The position numbers and the translations under genes are program-made. Positions 1 through 8,347 of a DNA stretch of 64,000 nucleotides are shown in pieces. Source of the DNA: Pseudomonas sp. UBA2684 (GTDB taxonomy: Bacteria > Pseudomonadota > Gammaproteobacteria > Pseudomonadales > Pseudomonadaceae); assembly GCA_002354655.1 (NCBI GenBank), contig DELY01000041.1:103876-167875 (forward strand), written 5' to 3'. Under the pieces are notes generated by a model, which did no database searches, was not told where the DNA came from, and worked only from the letters and a program-made list of their open reading frames with translations. Position 1 is the first letter of the stretch, and every line of letters starts with the position of its first letter.

Positions 1-30
1 AGCCGCGAAAGATCTTCAGTTTTCAAAGGT

Positions 31-50
31 TTTCGCGGATAAATCCGCTC
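31..50. repeat. REP-like palindrome at window edge
   Basis: GCGGAT and ATCCGC (35-48) form a perfect 6-bp palindrome around AA and are followed by a CTCC-type tail, the layout of the common Pseudomonas REP unit (GCGGATAAATCCGCTCC). It lies in the noncoding leader before the first gene. The rest of 1-303 holds a 23-bp repeat at 74-96 and a terminator-like hairpin; no convincing gene is seen there. Confidence 0.55.
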
Positions 51-73
51 CGACAAAAGCACGGCTTCTCCTG

Positions 74-96
74 CAACACGTAACTGGGACATAGCC
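74..96. repeat. 23-bp dispersed repeat, copy 1
   Basis: This 23-bp stretch ends in GGGACATAGCC. It differs at only two positions from a second copy at 50694-50716, about 50.6 kb away, also intergenic. Motifs of the GGGGACA type often mark the ends of elements tied to IS200-like RAYT transposases; that link is an inference, and no transposase gene lies nearby. Confidence 0.5.
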
Positions 97-153
97 TTTT
101 TTATGACCTGCCATCCCTGGCGGTCACCCTGCGGGCCGTCGCTGCGCGACGTT

Positions 154-178
154 AAAAATGGCTCCCGGCCATTTTTTT
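154..178 (+). terminator. Rho-independent terminator-like hairpin
   Basis: AAAAATGGC (154-162) pairs perfectly with GCCATTTTT (168-176) around a 5-nt loop and runs into a 7-T tract (172-178). The A-tract on the other side would let it work in both directions. It would insulate the acyl-CoA operon from an upstream gene outside the window. Confidence 0.6.
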
Positions 179-303
179 CGCCTGGGCCATGGCCTCGGGC
201 GGATGACCGAATGGGTCAATCAAGCCTGAGCGCATGGGTCATTGAGGCGGCGGGGTACGCCGCCTACGCTGCGGGACGACTTCAGCTCAGGGAGCAGACC
301 CGC

Positions 304-1443
304 ATGCAGCGCAACATCTTCGACACCGAACACAACATGTTCCGCGACGCTTTCGCCGCCTTTCTGAAGAAGGAAGTGGTGCCGCACCAGGACGAATGGG
401 AAGCAGCCGGCGTGGTCAGCCGCGAGGTGTGGAAGAAGGCCGGCGATATGGGCTTTTTGCTGCCCTGGGCGGATGAGGAGTACGGCGGTGCCGGGCTCAA
501 GGATTTCCGCTACGAGCAGATCATGTGCGAGGAGCTGGCGAAGATTAACGAGCCGGGCTTTATGCTGCCGCTGCACTCGGCGCTGTGCGGCCCCTATATC
601 GCCGAGTACGGCAATGCCGAGCAGAAGGCGCGCTTTATGCCGGGCATCATCAGCGGCGAGCTGATTCTGGCGGTGGCGATGACCGAGCCGAGCGCCGGCT
701 CCGACCTGGCCGGCATGCGCACCAGCGCGGTGGAGCAGGGCGATCACTACGTGCTCAACGGCTCCAAGGTGTTTATCTCCAACGGTCTGCTGGCCGATGT
801 GGTGATAGTCGCGGCCAAGACCGACCCGGCCAACAAGCACGCCATGGGCCTGTTCCTGGTTGAGCGTGGGATGGAAGGTTTCGAGCGCGGCAAGAACCTG
901 GAAAAGCTCGGCATGAAGAGCCAGGACACCGCCGAGCTGTTCTTCAACAACGTCAAGGTGCCCAAGGCCAACCTGTTGGGCGACGCCAAGGGCGGCTTCT
1001 TCTACCTGATGAACATGCTCGCCCAGGAACGCCTGACCAATGCTTGCGGCGCGGTGGCCGGTGCCGAGGCGGCGTTGCAGACCACCATCGACTATGTGAA
1101 GGAGCGCAAGGCCTTCGACCGGCCGATCTCGCACTTCCAGAACACCCGTTTCAAGCTGGCCGAGATGCGTACGCAGATCGACGTGGCGCAGGTGTTCGTC
1201 GATCGCTGCGTGCTGGACCACAACCAGAAGAAGCTCACTCCGGAAGTGGCCGCCGAGGCCAAGCTGTTCACCACCGAACTGCTGTGCAAGGTGGTCGACG
1301 AGGGCGTACAGCTGCATGGCGGCTGGGGCTACATGTGGGAATACCCGATCTGCAAGATGTACGCGAACGCGCGCATCCAGCGCATCTTCGCCGGCACCTC
1401 GGAGATCATGAAAGAGATCATCAGCCGTGGCATGAAGCTCTGA
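304..1443 (+). CDS. acyl-CoA dehydrogenase, long-chain (ACADL-like) type
   Basis: This 379-aa FAD flavoenzyme should oxidise an acyl-CoA to the 2,3-enoyl-CoA in the cytoplasm. The start at 304 follows GGAG (291-294); an in-frame start at 103 would add an unrelated 67-residue tail. N-terminal helical, central beta (AMTEPSAGSDL about 125-135) and C-terminal domains are all present. The C-terminal signature is HGGWGYMWEYPI, and IFAGTSEI carries Ala where medium-chain enzymes have the catalytic Glu. As in LCAD, the base is then probably on helix G, at Glu255 (GAEAAL). It is the first gene of a four-gene acyl-CoA module with an amidohydrolase-fold protein, a CoA ligase and a CoA-transferase. The substrate is unknown. 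Confidence 0.9.
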   Translation: MQRNIFDTEHNMFRDAFAAFLKKEVVPHQDEWEAAGVVSREVWKKAGDMGFLLPWADEEYGGAGLKDFRYEQIMCEELAKINEPGFMLPLHSALCGPYIAEYGNAEQKARFMPGIISGELILAVAMTEPSAGSDLAGMRTSAVEQGDHYVLNGSKVFISNGLLADVVIVAAKTDPANKHAMGLFLVERGMEGFERGKNLEKLGMKSQDTAELFFNNVKVPKANLLGDAKGGFFYLMNMLAQERLTNACGAVAGAEAALQTTIDYVKERKAFDRPISHFQNTRFKLAEMRTQIDVAQVFVDRCVLDHNQKKLTPEVAAEAKLFTTELLCKVVDEGVQLHGGWGYMWEYPICKMYANARIQRIFAGTSEIMKEIISRGMKL

Positions 1444-1463
1444 TTAGTACAGGCTGATTTACT

Positions 1464-1526
1464 GTAGGAGCCAGCTTGCTGGCGATGCTTTCTCTCGTGT
1501 CGGATCGCCAGCAAGCTGACTCCTAC
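1464..1526. repeat. REP/BIME-type inverted repeat
   Basis: The arms at 1464-1486 and 1504-1526 are 23 bp each with one mismatch, separated by 17 nt. The outer ends read GTAGGAG and CTCCTAC, the inner part CAGCTTGCTGGCGAT. This is the usual head and tail arrangement of Pseudomonas REP pairs. It sits 20 bp after the acyl-CoA dehydrogenase stop and could fold as a long mRNA hairpin between the first two genes of the module. Confidence 0.85.
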
Positions 1527-1570
1527 GGGTGGGGGGATTCTCCCAAGAGGTATGTGCACAGGAGGCATGC

Positions 1571-2401
1571 ATGCCAATCAACCGTGGAGCCATCGACGCC
1601 TGGGCGCAGCCCGCCAGCGGCCGCACCCGCGAGCTGATGCCGGAAGTCGCGCGGCTGTTCGAGAAATCCGGCTCCGGCCACTTGCTCGATCAGCGCCTGA
1701 CGCCCGAGCAGACGGTGGCCGAGATGGACAAGGCCGGCGTCGCCACGCTGATGCTGGCCGCCTGGTGCCGGCCCGAGCGCTGGGTGTGTACGAATGATGA
1801 AATCGCCGAGTACACCCGCGCCTTTCCCGAGCGCTTTGTCGGCGTGGCCACGGTTGATCTGAGCAAGCCGGTGGCGGCGGTGCGCGAGCTGGAGCGGGCG
1901 GTTAATGAGCTGGGCTGCAAGGCGCTGCGCATCGTGCCCTGGTTGTGGAAACTGCCGCCCAACCACCGGCTGTACTACCCGCTGTATGTGAAATGCATCG
2001 AGCTGGATATTCCGTTCTGCACCCAGGTCGGCCACACCGGCCCGCTGATGCCCTCGGAAACCGGGCGGCCGGTGCCCTATCTGGACGAGGTGGCGCTGGA
2101 TTTTCCCGAGCTGCGCATCGTCGCCGGGCACATCGGCCATCCCTGGACCGACGAGATGATCGGCCTGGCCTGGAAGCACGATAACGTCTATATCGATACC
2201 TCGGCCTACCTGCCGCGCTATTACCCAGCGCAGCTGTTGCAGTTCATACAGAGCTACGGGCAGGACAAGGTGTTGTTCGGCAGCAACTTCCCGCAGTTGT
2301 CGCTCAGCCGTTGCATGAGCCAGGTCAAGGAACTCGGCTTGAGCGCGGAGGTTGAGGCCGCGTTTCTGTATGGCAATGCACGCCGGGTGTTCAAGCTCTG
2401 A
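1571..2401 (+). CDS. amidohydrolase-fold (TIM-barrel) protein with degenerate metal site
   Basis: A 276-aa protein of the amidohydrolase_2 superfamily; reaction unknown. The start at 1571 (MPINRG) follows GGAGG at 1561-1565; the ATG at 1567 is out of frame. The C-terminal half is classical: GHTGPLMPSETGRP, GHIGHPWTDEMIG, an IDTSAY strand, then LFGSNFP. Two canonical metal-ligand sites are changed. The N-terminal HxH is replaced by IDAWAQP (residues 8-14), and the strand-8 Asp of the usual GSDFP is Asn. I recall a proteobacterial/actinobacterial subfamily with the same IDAW and GxNFP pattern, so this is probably a subfamily trait rather than decay. It lies 36 bp before the acyl-CoA ligase and is probably co-transcribed. 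Confidence 0.75.
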   Translation: MPINRGAIDAWAQPASGRTRELMPEVARLFEKSGSGHLLDQRLTPEQTVAEMDKAGVATLMLAAWCRPERWVCTNDEIAEYTRAFPERFVGVATVDLSKPVAAVRELERAVNELGCKALRIVPWLWKLPPNHRLYYPLYVKCIELDIPFCTQVGHTGPLMPSETGRPVPYLDEVALDFPELRIVAGHIGHPWTDEMIGLAWKHDNVYIDTSAYLPRYYPAQLLQFIQSYGQDKVLFGSNFPQLSLSRCMSQVKELGLSAEVEAAFLYGNARRVFKL

Positions 2402-2437
2402 ACGCCAGGTTTAAAACAATAACAACGAGGGCGGTAC

Positions 2438-4075
2438 ATGACGGATCAACTGCCCCTGGAGCGTTTCGCGCTCTGGGTCGAGAAGCGCCCGGATGCGGTC
2501 TGGCTCAGCCAACCGGTCAACGGCCAATGGCATGACGTTACCTGGGCGCAGGTCGACGACCAGGCGCGGCGCATGGCCAGTGCCCTGTTGGCGCTTGGCT
2601 GTCAGCCGGGCGAGCGCGTCGCGTTGCTGGCGAAGAACTGCGCCGAATGGCTGATCGCCGACCTGGCGATCATGCTCGCCGGGTTGGTCAGCGTGCCGCT
2701 GTATCCGCTGCAATCGGCCGAGAGCATCGACTATGTGCTGCGCCATGCGCAGTGCAAGGCGATCTTCCTCGGCAAGCTGGACGAGCCGGAAAAACTCGCC
2801 GCCGGCATTCCGGCCGAGGTGCTGCGCATCGCCATGCCCTATCCGACCATGGCCGCCCAGCATGAGTGGGCGGCACTGTTGGCGAGCCATGCCGCGTTAC
2901 GCGATGCTCACCGGCAGACGCCGGACGAGCTGCTGAGCATCCTGTACACCTCCGGCACCACCGGGCAGCCGAAAGGCGTGATGCTCTCGCCGCGCGCATT
3001 TGCCTTCGCCGCCAGTCGTTCGGTGCGCGAGATGCAGATTAGCGAGCAGGATCAATATTTCTCCTACCTGCCGTTGTCGCATGCCGCCGAGCGTTTTCTG
3101 GTGGAGATGAACGCTTTGTACAGCGGCGGGCGAGTTGCCTTCGTCGAATCGCTGGAAACCTTTGCCAGCGACCTGCGCCATGTGCGCCCGACCGTGTTCT
3201 TCTCCGTGCCACGGCTGTGGACGCGCTTTCAGCAGGGCGTGCTGGAAAAACTGCCGCAGGCCAAGCTGGCGCGGCTGCTGCGTATTCCGCTGCTCGGCAG
3301 CCTGGTGGCACGCAAGATTCGCCAGGGGCTGGGCCTGGACCGCGCGCGTATCCTGGTCAGCGGCGCGGCGGCGATTCCGCCGGCCTTGCTCACCTGGTAT
3401 CAACGCATCGGCCTGACCATCTGCGAGGGCTATGGCATGACCGAACACTTCGCCTATGGCACGTTCAACCGGCCGGGGCAGGTGCATTTCGGCAGCGTTG
3501 GCCGCGCCATGCCGGACAACCAACTGCGCATCGCCGACAACGGCGAAATTCTGTTTCGCAGCCCCAGTGTGATGCTCGGCTACTACCTGGAGCCGGAGAA
3601 AACCGCCGAAACCCTCAAGGACGGCTGGCTGCACACTGGCGACAAAGGCGAGGTCGATGCGGCGGGCTATCTGACAATCACCGGGCGGGTGAAGGACATT
3701 TTCAAGACCAGCAAGGGCAAATACATCGCCCCGGTGCCGATCGAGGTCGAGATCGCCAAGAACCTCTGGGTCGAGCAGGTGTGCCTGATGGGCAGCAACC
3801 TGGACCAGCCGCTGGCGCTGATCGAACTGTCGCCGGCGGCCCGCGAACAGGCCCGCGCCCAGCTCGCCGCAGCGCTCGAAAGCACTCGTCAGCAGCTCAA
3901 CGCGCAACTGCAACCGCACGAACGCATCAGCCACTTCGTGTTGGTGCGTGATGCCTGGACCGTGGACAACGGCTGCATGACGCCGACCATGAAAATCCGC
4001 CGCAATGTGCTGGAGGCGCGTTTCGCCGAGGAGCTGAACAAGCTCGACGCCAAACAGCCGCTGCATTGGCAATAG
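2438..4075 (+). CDS. AMP-dependent acyl-CoA synthetase (long-chain fatty acid-CoA ligase type)
   Basis: A 545-aa member of the ANL superfamily that activates a carboxylic acid to its CoA thioester through an acyl-adenylate. Visible motifs are the P-loop YTSGTTGQPKGVML, the GYGMTE adenine-binding stretch, the hinge TGDKGEVDAAGYLTITGR and KDIFKTSKGKYIAP before the C-terminal lid. The C-terminus has a catalytic-lysine type motif (MTPTMKIRR). The closest family pattern is the FadD15/long-chain ligase type rather than E. coli FadD. Its neighbours, an acyl-CoA dehydrogenase and a CaiB-type CoA-transferase, suggest it supplies the CoA ester used by the module. The substrate cannot be read from sequence. 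Confidence 0.88.
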   Translation: MTDQLPLERFALWVEKRPDAVWLSQPVNGQWHDVTWAQVDDQARRMASALLALGCQPGERVALLAKNCAEWLIADLAIMLAGLVSVPLYPLQSAESIDYVLRHAQCKAIFLGKLDEPEKLAAGIPAEVLRIAMPYPTMAAQHEWAALLASHAALRDAHRQTPDELLSILYTSGTTGQPKGVMLSPRAFAFAASRSVREMQISEQDQYFSYLPLSHAAERFLVEMNALYSGGRVAFVESLETFASDLRHVRPTVFFSVPRLWTRFQQGVLEKLPQAKLARLLRIPLLGSLVARKIRQGLGLDRARILVSGAAAIPPALLTWYQRIGLTICEGYGMTEHFAYGTFNRPGQVHFGSVGRAMPDNQLRIADNGEILFRSPSVMLGYYLEPEKTAETLKDGWLHTGDKGEVDAAGYLTITGRVKDIFKTSKGKYIAPVPIEVEIAKNLWVEQVCLMGSNLDQPLALIELSPAAREQARAQLAAALESTRQQLNAQLQPHERISHFVLVRDAWTVDNGCMTPTMKIRRNVLEARFAEELNKLDAKQPLHWQ

Positions 4076-4086
4076 TTGTAGACGTT

Positions 4087-4149
4087 GTAGGGTGGACAAG
4101 CCGCAGGCTTGTCCGCCACCCGCGTCGCCATGCGCCATGTCCACCCTAC
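4087..4149. repeat. GTAGGGTGG palindromic repeat, member a
   Basis: GTAGGGTGGACA at the left and TGTCCACCCTAC at the right bound a 63-bp palindromic unit with an internal AAGCC-GCA-GGCTT hairpin. It is one of at least nine related units in this window. It lies between the ligase and CoA-transferase genes of the acyl-CoA module. Confidence 0.8.
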
Positions 4150-4199
4150 ATAGGCTCCGATAGCCCGGCTAACACCGCCACACAAGGAACCCAATCGCT

Positions 4200-5381
4200 A
4201 TGCAAGGCCCACTGTCGTCCCTGAAAGTGCTGGATTTCTCCACCCTGCTGCCGGGGCCGTTCGCCTCGTTGTTGCTCGCCGATATGGGCGCCGAAGTGCT
4301 GCGCATCGAGTCACCGAGCCGCATGGACCTGGTGCGCGTGCTGCCGCCGCACGATGGCGGTGTGTCGGCCAGTCATGCCTACCTCAACCGCAATAAACGC
4401 TGCATCGCCCTCGATCTGAAACAGCCCGAAGCGGTGGCGATGGTCAAGCAGTTGGTGGCCGAATACGACATCGTTCTGGAGCAGTTTCGTCCCGGTGTGA
4501 TGGACAAGCTCGGCGTCGGCTATGCAGCGCTGAAGGCGATCAACCCCAAGCTGATCTATGTGTCGATCACCGGTTATGGCCAGACCGGGCCCTACAAGGA
4601 CCGCGCCGGCCACGATATCAACTACCTGGCCCTGGCCGGTATCGCCAGTTACACCGGGCGCCGCGAGTCCGGCCCGCTGCCGCTGGGTGTGCAGCTTGCC
4701 GATATCGCCGGTGGTTCGTTGCACGGGGTGATGGGCTTGCTGGCGGCGGTGATCCAGCGCCAGGTCACGGGGGAGGGGCAGCAGGTCGATGTCAGCATGA
4801 CCGATTGCGCTTTCAGCCTGCACGGCATGGCCGGTGCCGGTTACCTGGCCGCCGGGGTTGAGCCGGATATGCAGAATCAGGCGCTCAATGGCGGCAGCTT
4901 CTACGACTATTACCGCAGCCGGGATGGTCGCTGGTTCTCGGTGGGCAGCCTGGAGCCGCAATTTATGCAGCAGTTCTGCGCCGCCATCGGCCGCCCGGAA
5001 CTGGCCGCACGCGGGCTCTCGCAGCGCCCGGAAGACCAGCAGGCGCTCAAGCGCGAGATCGAAGTCGAGTTCGAGAAGCGCGACTTTGCCGAATGGTGTC
5101 AGGTGTTCGCCGGTCTGGACGCCTGCGTCGAGCCGATGCTCAGCCTGGCCGAAGCGGTCGAGCATCCGCAGCTCAAGGCTCGCGAGTTGGTGACCGATGT
5201 TCCGCGTGGCGGCAACGGCCCACAACAACAGATCGCCTGCCCGATCAAGTTCTCCAACGGCCTGCCCAAGCCGCGGCATATCGGTGCGCCGCTCGGCGCA
5301 CACACCGAGGAGGTGCTGCGTGAACTGGGCTATTCGCCTGAGCAGATTGCCGTGTTCAAGGCCAATAAGGTCGTGGCTTAG
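4200..5381 (+). CDS. CaiB/BaiF family (class III) CoA-transferase
   Basis: A 393-aa family III CoA-transferase or alpha-methylacyl-CoA racemase-like protein. It opens with the typical LKVLDFSTLLPGPFASLLLADMGAEV and carries the family block YVSITGYGQTGPYKDRAGHD. The expected catalytic Asp is in the LADIAGGSLHG stretch. Such enzymes move CoA between carboxylates through an aspartyl-CoA intermediate; racemases of the family instead use a His/Asp pair, and the two cannot be separated here. A GTAGGGTGG palindrome separates it by 124 bp from the ligase. It could recycle CoA onto the module's substrate. Nothing downstream on this strand appears to belong to the operon. Confidence 0.85.
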   Translation: MQGPLSSLKVLDFSTLLPGPFASLLLADMGAEVLRIESPSRMDLVRVLPPHDGGVSASHAYLNRNKRCIALDLKQPEAVAMVKQLVAEYDIVLEQFRPGVMDKLGVGYAALKAINPKLIYVSITGYGQTGPYKDRAGHDINYLALAGIASYTGRRESGPLPLGVQLADIAGGSLHGVMGLLAAVIQRQVTGEGQQVDVSMTDCAFSLHGMAGAGYLAAGVEPDMQNQALNGGSFYDYYRSRDGRWFSVGSLEPQFMQQFCAAIGRPELAARGLSQRPEDQQALKREIEVEFEKRDFAEWCQVFAGLDACVEPMLSLAEAVEHPQLKARELVTDVPRGGNGPQQQIACPIKFSNGLPKPRHIGAPLGAHTEEVLRELGYSPEQIAVFKANKVVA

Positions 5382-5425
5382 CGCCAGCGGGACAGATATC
5401 TGGCCGCTAGGTGCCAGGCGCTGCG

Positions 5426-5920
5426 TCATTCGACGCGCTGTTCACCGGTGAAACTCAAAGTCACCTTGCAGCGCCGGCAGTAGTAGCGCCGGCCCTTGGC
5501 GACCAGGGCGTGGCGTTGCGCGGAGAACGGGAATTCGCCTTGCGGGCAGGTGCAGCGGTAGATGAACCGGCTGACCTGACGGCGGGTGACCGCGTAGCTG
5601 TGGCAACGGTTTGGCGGCAGCTCGTAAACGCCGCGCATGATCAGTTGCCATTCCTCGCCGTGTGCCTGGATCTTCAGGCCGAACAGCTGATGCGCGATCA
5701 GGTGCGCGACTTCGTGGGCCACTGTCTGCTTGAGGAAGTCGTCGCGGTTTTCCCGGTACAACTGCGGGTTGAAGCGCAGCTTGTTTTCCGTCAGGTGCGC
5801 TACGCCAGCCTTCTGCCCGCGTAGCTTGAAGCTCACCTCGGGGCGCACAAAGCGCTGCTTAAAGAAGGCTTCGGCTTGCTGGTAGCAGGCTTCAACGCGG
5901 GCATAAATCTGTTCAGGCAT
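5426..5920 (-). CDS. sprT: SprT family zinc metalloprotease-like protein
   Basis: A 164-aa SprT protein with the zinc-binding HEVAH at residues 69-73 and a further His in AHGEEW. The C-terminal zinc ribbon is built from CTC near residue 124 and CRRC near residue 153. The family resembles the protease domain of Spartan/Wss1, but its cellular substrate in bacteria is not established. It is transcribed convergently with the acyl-CoA module, with 44 bp between the stops. Length and domain order are normal for the family. Confidence 0.88.
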   Translation of the reverse strand: MPEQIYARVEACYQQAEAFFKQRFVRPEVSFKLRGQKAGVAHLTENKLRFNPQLYRENRDDFLKQTVAHEVAHLIAHQLFGLKIQAHGEEWQLIMRGVYELPPNRCHSYAVTRRQVSRFIYRCTCPQGEFPFSAQRHALVAKGRRYYCRRCKVTLSFTGEQRVE

Positions 5921-5983
5921 AAATGGCTGCTGTTTCGGGTTCGCGGCGCGATTATGCCCGCGCCGTGCACGGGAGGCAGCCCC

Positions 5984-6013
5984 AAAACGACGAAACCACC
6001 CGCAGGTGGTTTC
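5984..6013 (-). terminator. Rho-independent terminator after the Yip1 gene
   Basis: GAAACCACC (5992-6000) pairs with GGTGGTTTC (6005-6013) around a 4-nt loop. Read on the minus strand the stem runs into CGTCGTTTT. It lies 20 bp beyond the stop of the Yip1-family gene. Confidence 0.65.
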
Positions 6014-6033
6014 GGTTTATCGAGTTGCAGGTA

Positions 6034-6642
6034 TCAGCTGGTGTACACCGGGCCTACCCCCAGGCCCCACAAAATCACCGAGCTGGCGATCATCGCCACC
6101 AACACCACCAGCCCCACCGCCAGCACCGAACTGGAGAACATGAAGCCCTCATCCTCGGGAATGGCCATAAAGGTCGGTATGCCCACATACAGCAGGTAGA
6201 CGGTGTAACAGATGGCCACCGTGCCCACCACCATGGCCAGCCACAGGTGCGGGTACAGCGCCGCCAGGCCACCGATGAACAGCGGAGTGGCGGTGTAGGC
6301 CGCGAACACGATGCATTGCGTCAGGCTGGGGCTGGCGTCGTAAGTCCGTGCCATCCAGTGGATAAACGCGCCCATCACCGCGACCCCGGCCAGCATGGCC
6401 AGGTAGGACATGATGGTCATTTGCAGCGCACTGGCCTCGGTCAACATCACCGGTGCTCGGTCGCCAATTGCCCAGCCAACCTGGGTGGTGCCGATAAATG
6501 CGGAAACCGCGGGGATCGCCGCGAGAATCAGCACGTGGGTGAGATACATGTGGCTGATGGATTCTTCTTCGCCACGGATTTCTTGCCATTCTTGGTCGGG
6601 ATGGGTGAAGAGCCCCCAAACGTGGTGGATCATGCCAGACAC
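6034..6642 (-). CDS. Yip1 family inner-membrane protein
   Basis: A 202-aa integral membrane protein with about five hydrophobic segments (roughly residues 32-52, 72-95, 108-128, 130-152 and 170-195) and a short soluble N-terminus. The start MIHHVWGLFTHPDQEW matches the amphipathic beginning common to bacterial Yip1-domain proteins. Its function is unknown in bacteria. The ATG is preceded by AGGAGGTG a few bases upstream on the minus strand, a strong Shine-Dalgarno sequence. A terminator hairpin follows the stop, so it is probably monocistronic. Confidence 0.8.
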   Translation of the reverse strand: MSGMIHHVWGLFTHPDQEWQEIRGEEESISHMYLTHVLILAAIPAVSAFIGTTQVGWAIGDRAPVMLTEASALQMTIMSYLAMLAGVAVMGAFIHWMARTYDASPSLTQCIVFAAYTATPLFIGGLAALYPHLWLAMVVGTVAICYTVYLLYVGIPTFMAIPEDEGFMFSSSVLAVGLVVLVAMIASSVILWGLGVGPVYTS

Positions 6643-6800
6643 CTCCTCTTGTTATAGCGGTCGCCCCCCAGCGGAGCGCCCGGCGCGCGTATGCAGCGTC
6701 ACCGGGTGCCAGGCCGAACCTATGCGACCGTATGTCGCAGTATAGGCAGCGGCTGGAGACTGCAAGGGGCGTGGCTTTAGAGCAAATTGTTCTCTGAACG

Positions 6801-7397
6801 TCAGTTGTAATAGCGCTCTAGAATTTCCATCGCTTTATTGATCGACTGCAAGCGCGAGGTGCTGCCGCCGCGATCCGGATGGTGCTGGCTCACCAACTGC
6901 CGGTAGCGGTGCTTGATAGCCGCGAGATTGAGCGGTTGCTGGCTGTCGCCCAGCTCGAACAGCTCCAGAGCGGCCTGTTTTTCTTCGCCGCCTTGCATGC
7001 GCGTCCAGAAACTCGCCAGCAGCTTTGCCACGTCACGTTCATCGGTGTCGCGCAGGTTGTGCAGGTCCAGGTAGTAGTCGCGCAGTGGGTCGTGCGGGCT
7101 AAGCTCGGCGCTGCCGGCCTGGTAGGGCAGCAACTGGATGCACAACGGGCTGATCTGCACGTAGCCGGCCTGCTCGCCCCACAGCCGTTCGCGCAGGCTG
7201 TAGAGCGCGTTGAACAGCAGGAAGTGCGTGCGAAACAGCACCAGCTTGTCGGTCAACGGCAGGTTGGGAATGTGCGTGCAGTGGCGGCTCTTCAGTTGTT
7301 GGATCAACTGGTATTCGCCGAGACCGGCAGGGGCGGCCTGCAACAGCTGCAGCAGTTGCTCCGGCAGGTCGAGCGCCGGGTCGAGATCGTCGTTCAT
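6801..7397 (-). CDS. DnaJ-related protein with C-terminal J domain
   Basis: A 198-aa protein with an N-terminal DNA-J-related helical domain (residues 1-130) and a J domain at the extreme C-terminus (about 145-198). The Hsp70-stimulating HPD is at 173-175 (QHHPDRGGS). The J domain lies at the opposite end from that in classical DnaJ, and there is no G/F or zinc-finger region. It probably recruits DnaK to a specific client, as inferred for this family. It is divergent from ttcA with 97 bp between the two start codons, so the promoters for both must lie there. Confidence 0.83.
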   Translation of the reverse strand: MNDDLDPALDLPEQLLQLLQAAPAGLGEYQLIQQLKSRHCTHIPNLPLTDKLVLFRTHFLLFNALYSLRERLWGEQAGYVQISPLCIQLLPYQAGSAELSPHDPLRDYYLDLHNLRDTDERDVAKLLASFWTRMQGGEEKQAALELFELGDSQQPLNLAAIKHRYRQLVSQHHPDRGGSTSRLQSINKAMEILERYYN

Positions 7398-7494
7398 CGG
7401 CCGAGCCTAGCACTTCAACGCTAATGGGGTAGGGCGCGCGCGGCTTTCTGCGTAAAATGTCTCGCTTTCGTGAACCTCCGGACTCCAGCGCACC

Positions 7495-8319
7495 ATGGGC
7501 ACCCTCTCGGTCAACCAGAACAAACTGCAAAAACGCTTGCGTCGCCAGGCTGGCGAAGCTGTTGCCGACTACAACATGATCGAAGACGGCGACAAGGTGA
7601 TGGTCTGCCTGTCCGGTGGCAAGGACAGCTACACCATGCTCGACGTGTTGCTGCACCTGCAGAAGGTCGCGCCGATCAAGTTCGAGATCGTCGCGGTGAA
7701 CATGGACCAGAAACAGCCGGGTTTCCCCGAGCATGTGCTGCCGGCCTATCTGCAATCGATCGGCGTGGCGTACCACATCGTCGAGAAGGACACCTACTCG
7801 GTGGTCAAGGAGAAGATCCCGGAAGGCAAGACCACCTGCTCGCTGTGCTCGCGCCTGCGCCGGGGCACGCTGTACACCTTCGCCGACGAGATCGGCGCGA
7901 CCAAGATGGCTTTGGGGCACCACCGCGACGACATCCTCGAGACCTTCTTCCTCAATATGTTCCACGGTGGCACGCTCAAGGCCATGCCGCCCAAGCTGCG
8001 TGCCGACGATGGGCGCAACGTGGTGATCCGCCCGCTGGCTTACTGCAACGAGGCGGATATCGAGGCCTACAGCACGCTCAAGCAATTCCCGATCATTCCG
8101 TGCAACCTCTGCGGCTCGCAGGAGAACCTGCAACGCCAGGTGGTCAAGGAGATGCTGCAAGAGTGGGAGCGCAAGACCCCGGGGCGCACCGAGATCATGT
8201 TCCGCGCGTTGCAGAACGTGGTGCCTTCGCAACTGGCCGACCGCAACCTGTTCGACTTCGCCAGCCTGAAGATCGACGATAACGCCACCCCGCGTTTTCT
8301 CGATGTGATGAATCTGTAG
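7495..8319 (+). CDS. ttcA: tRNA 2-thiocytidine(32) synthetase TtcA
   Basis: A 274-aa ATP-dependent tRNA thiolase that makes 2-thiocytidine at position 32. The PP-loop SGGKDS is at residues 40-45. The two CxxC motifs that carry the Fe-S cluster are visible as TCSLC and PCNLC, and the ALGHHRDD stretch is typical. Length and motif spacing match the family. The next gene, a Tag-like DNA glycosylase, starts 28 bp downstream, so the two may share a transcript. Confidence 0.96.
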   Translation: MGTLSVNQNKLQKRLRRQAGEAVADYNMIEDGDKVMVCLSGGKDSYTMLDVLLHLQKVAPIKFEIVAVNMDQKQPGFPEHVLPAYLQSIGVAYHIVEKDTYSVVKEKIPEGKTTCSLCSRLRRGTLYTFADEIGATKMALGHHRDDILETFFLNMFHGGTLKAMPPKLRADDGRNVVIRPLAYCNEADIEAYSTLKQFPIIPCNLCGSQENLQRQVVKEMLQEWERKTPGRTEIMFRALQNVVPSQLADRNLFDFASLKIDDNATPRFLDVMNL

Positions 8320-8347
8320 AACTACGGAAAATAGCAAGGACTGCCCG

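Noticed and set aside
103-303. N-terminal extension of the acyl-CoA dehydrogenase
   Set aside because: The region contains a terminator hairpin and no family similarity; ATG 304 has a good Shine-Dalgarno.
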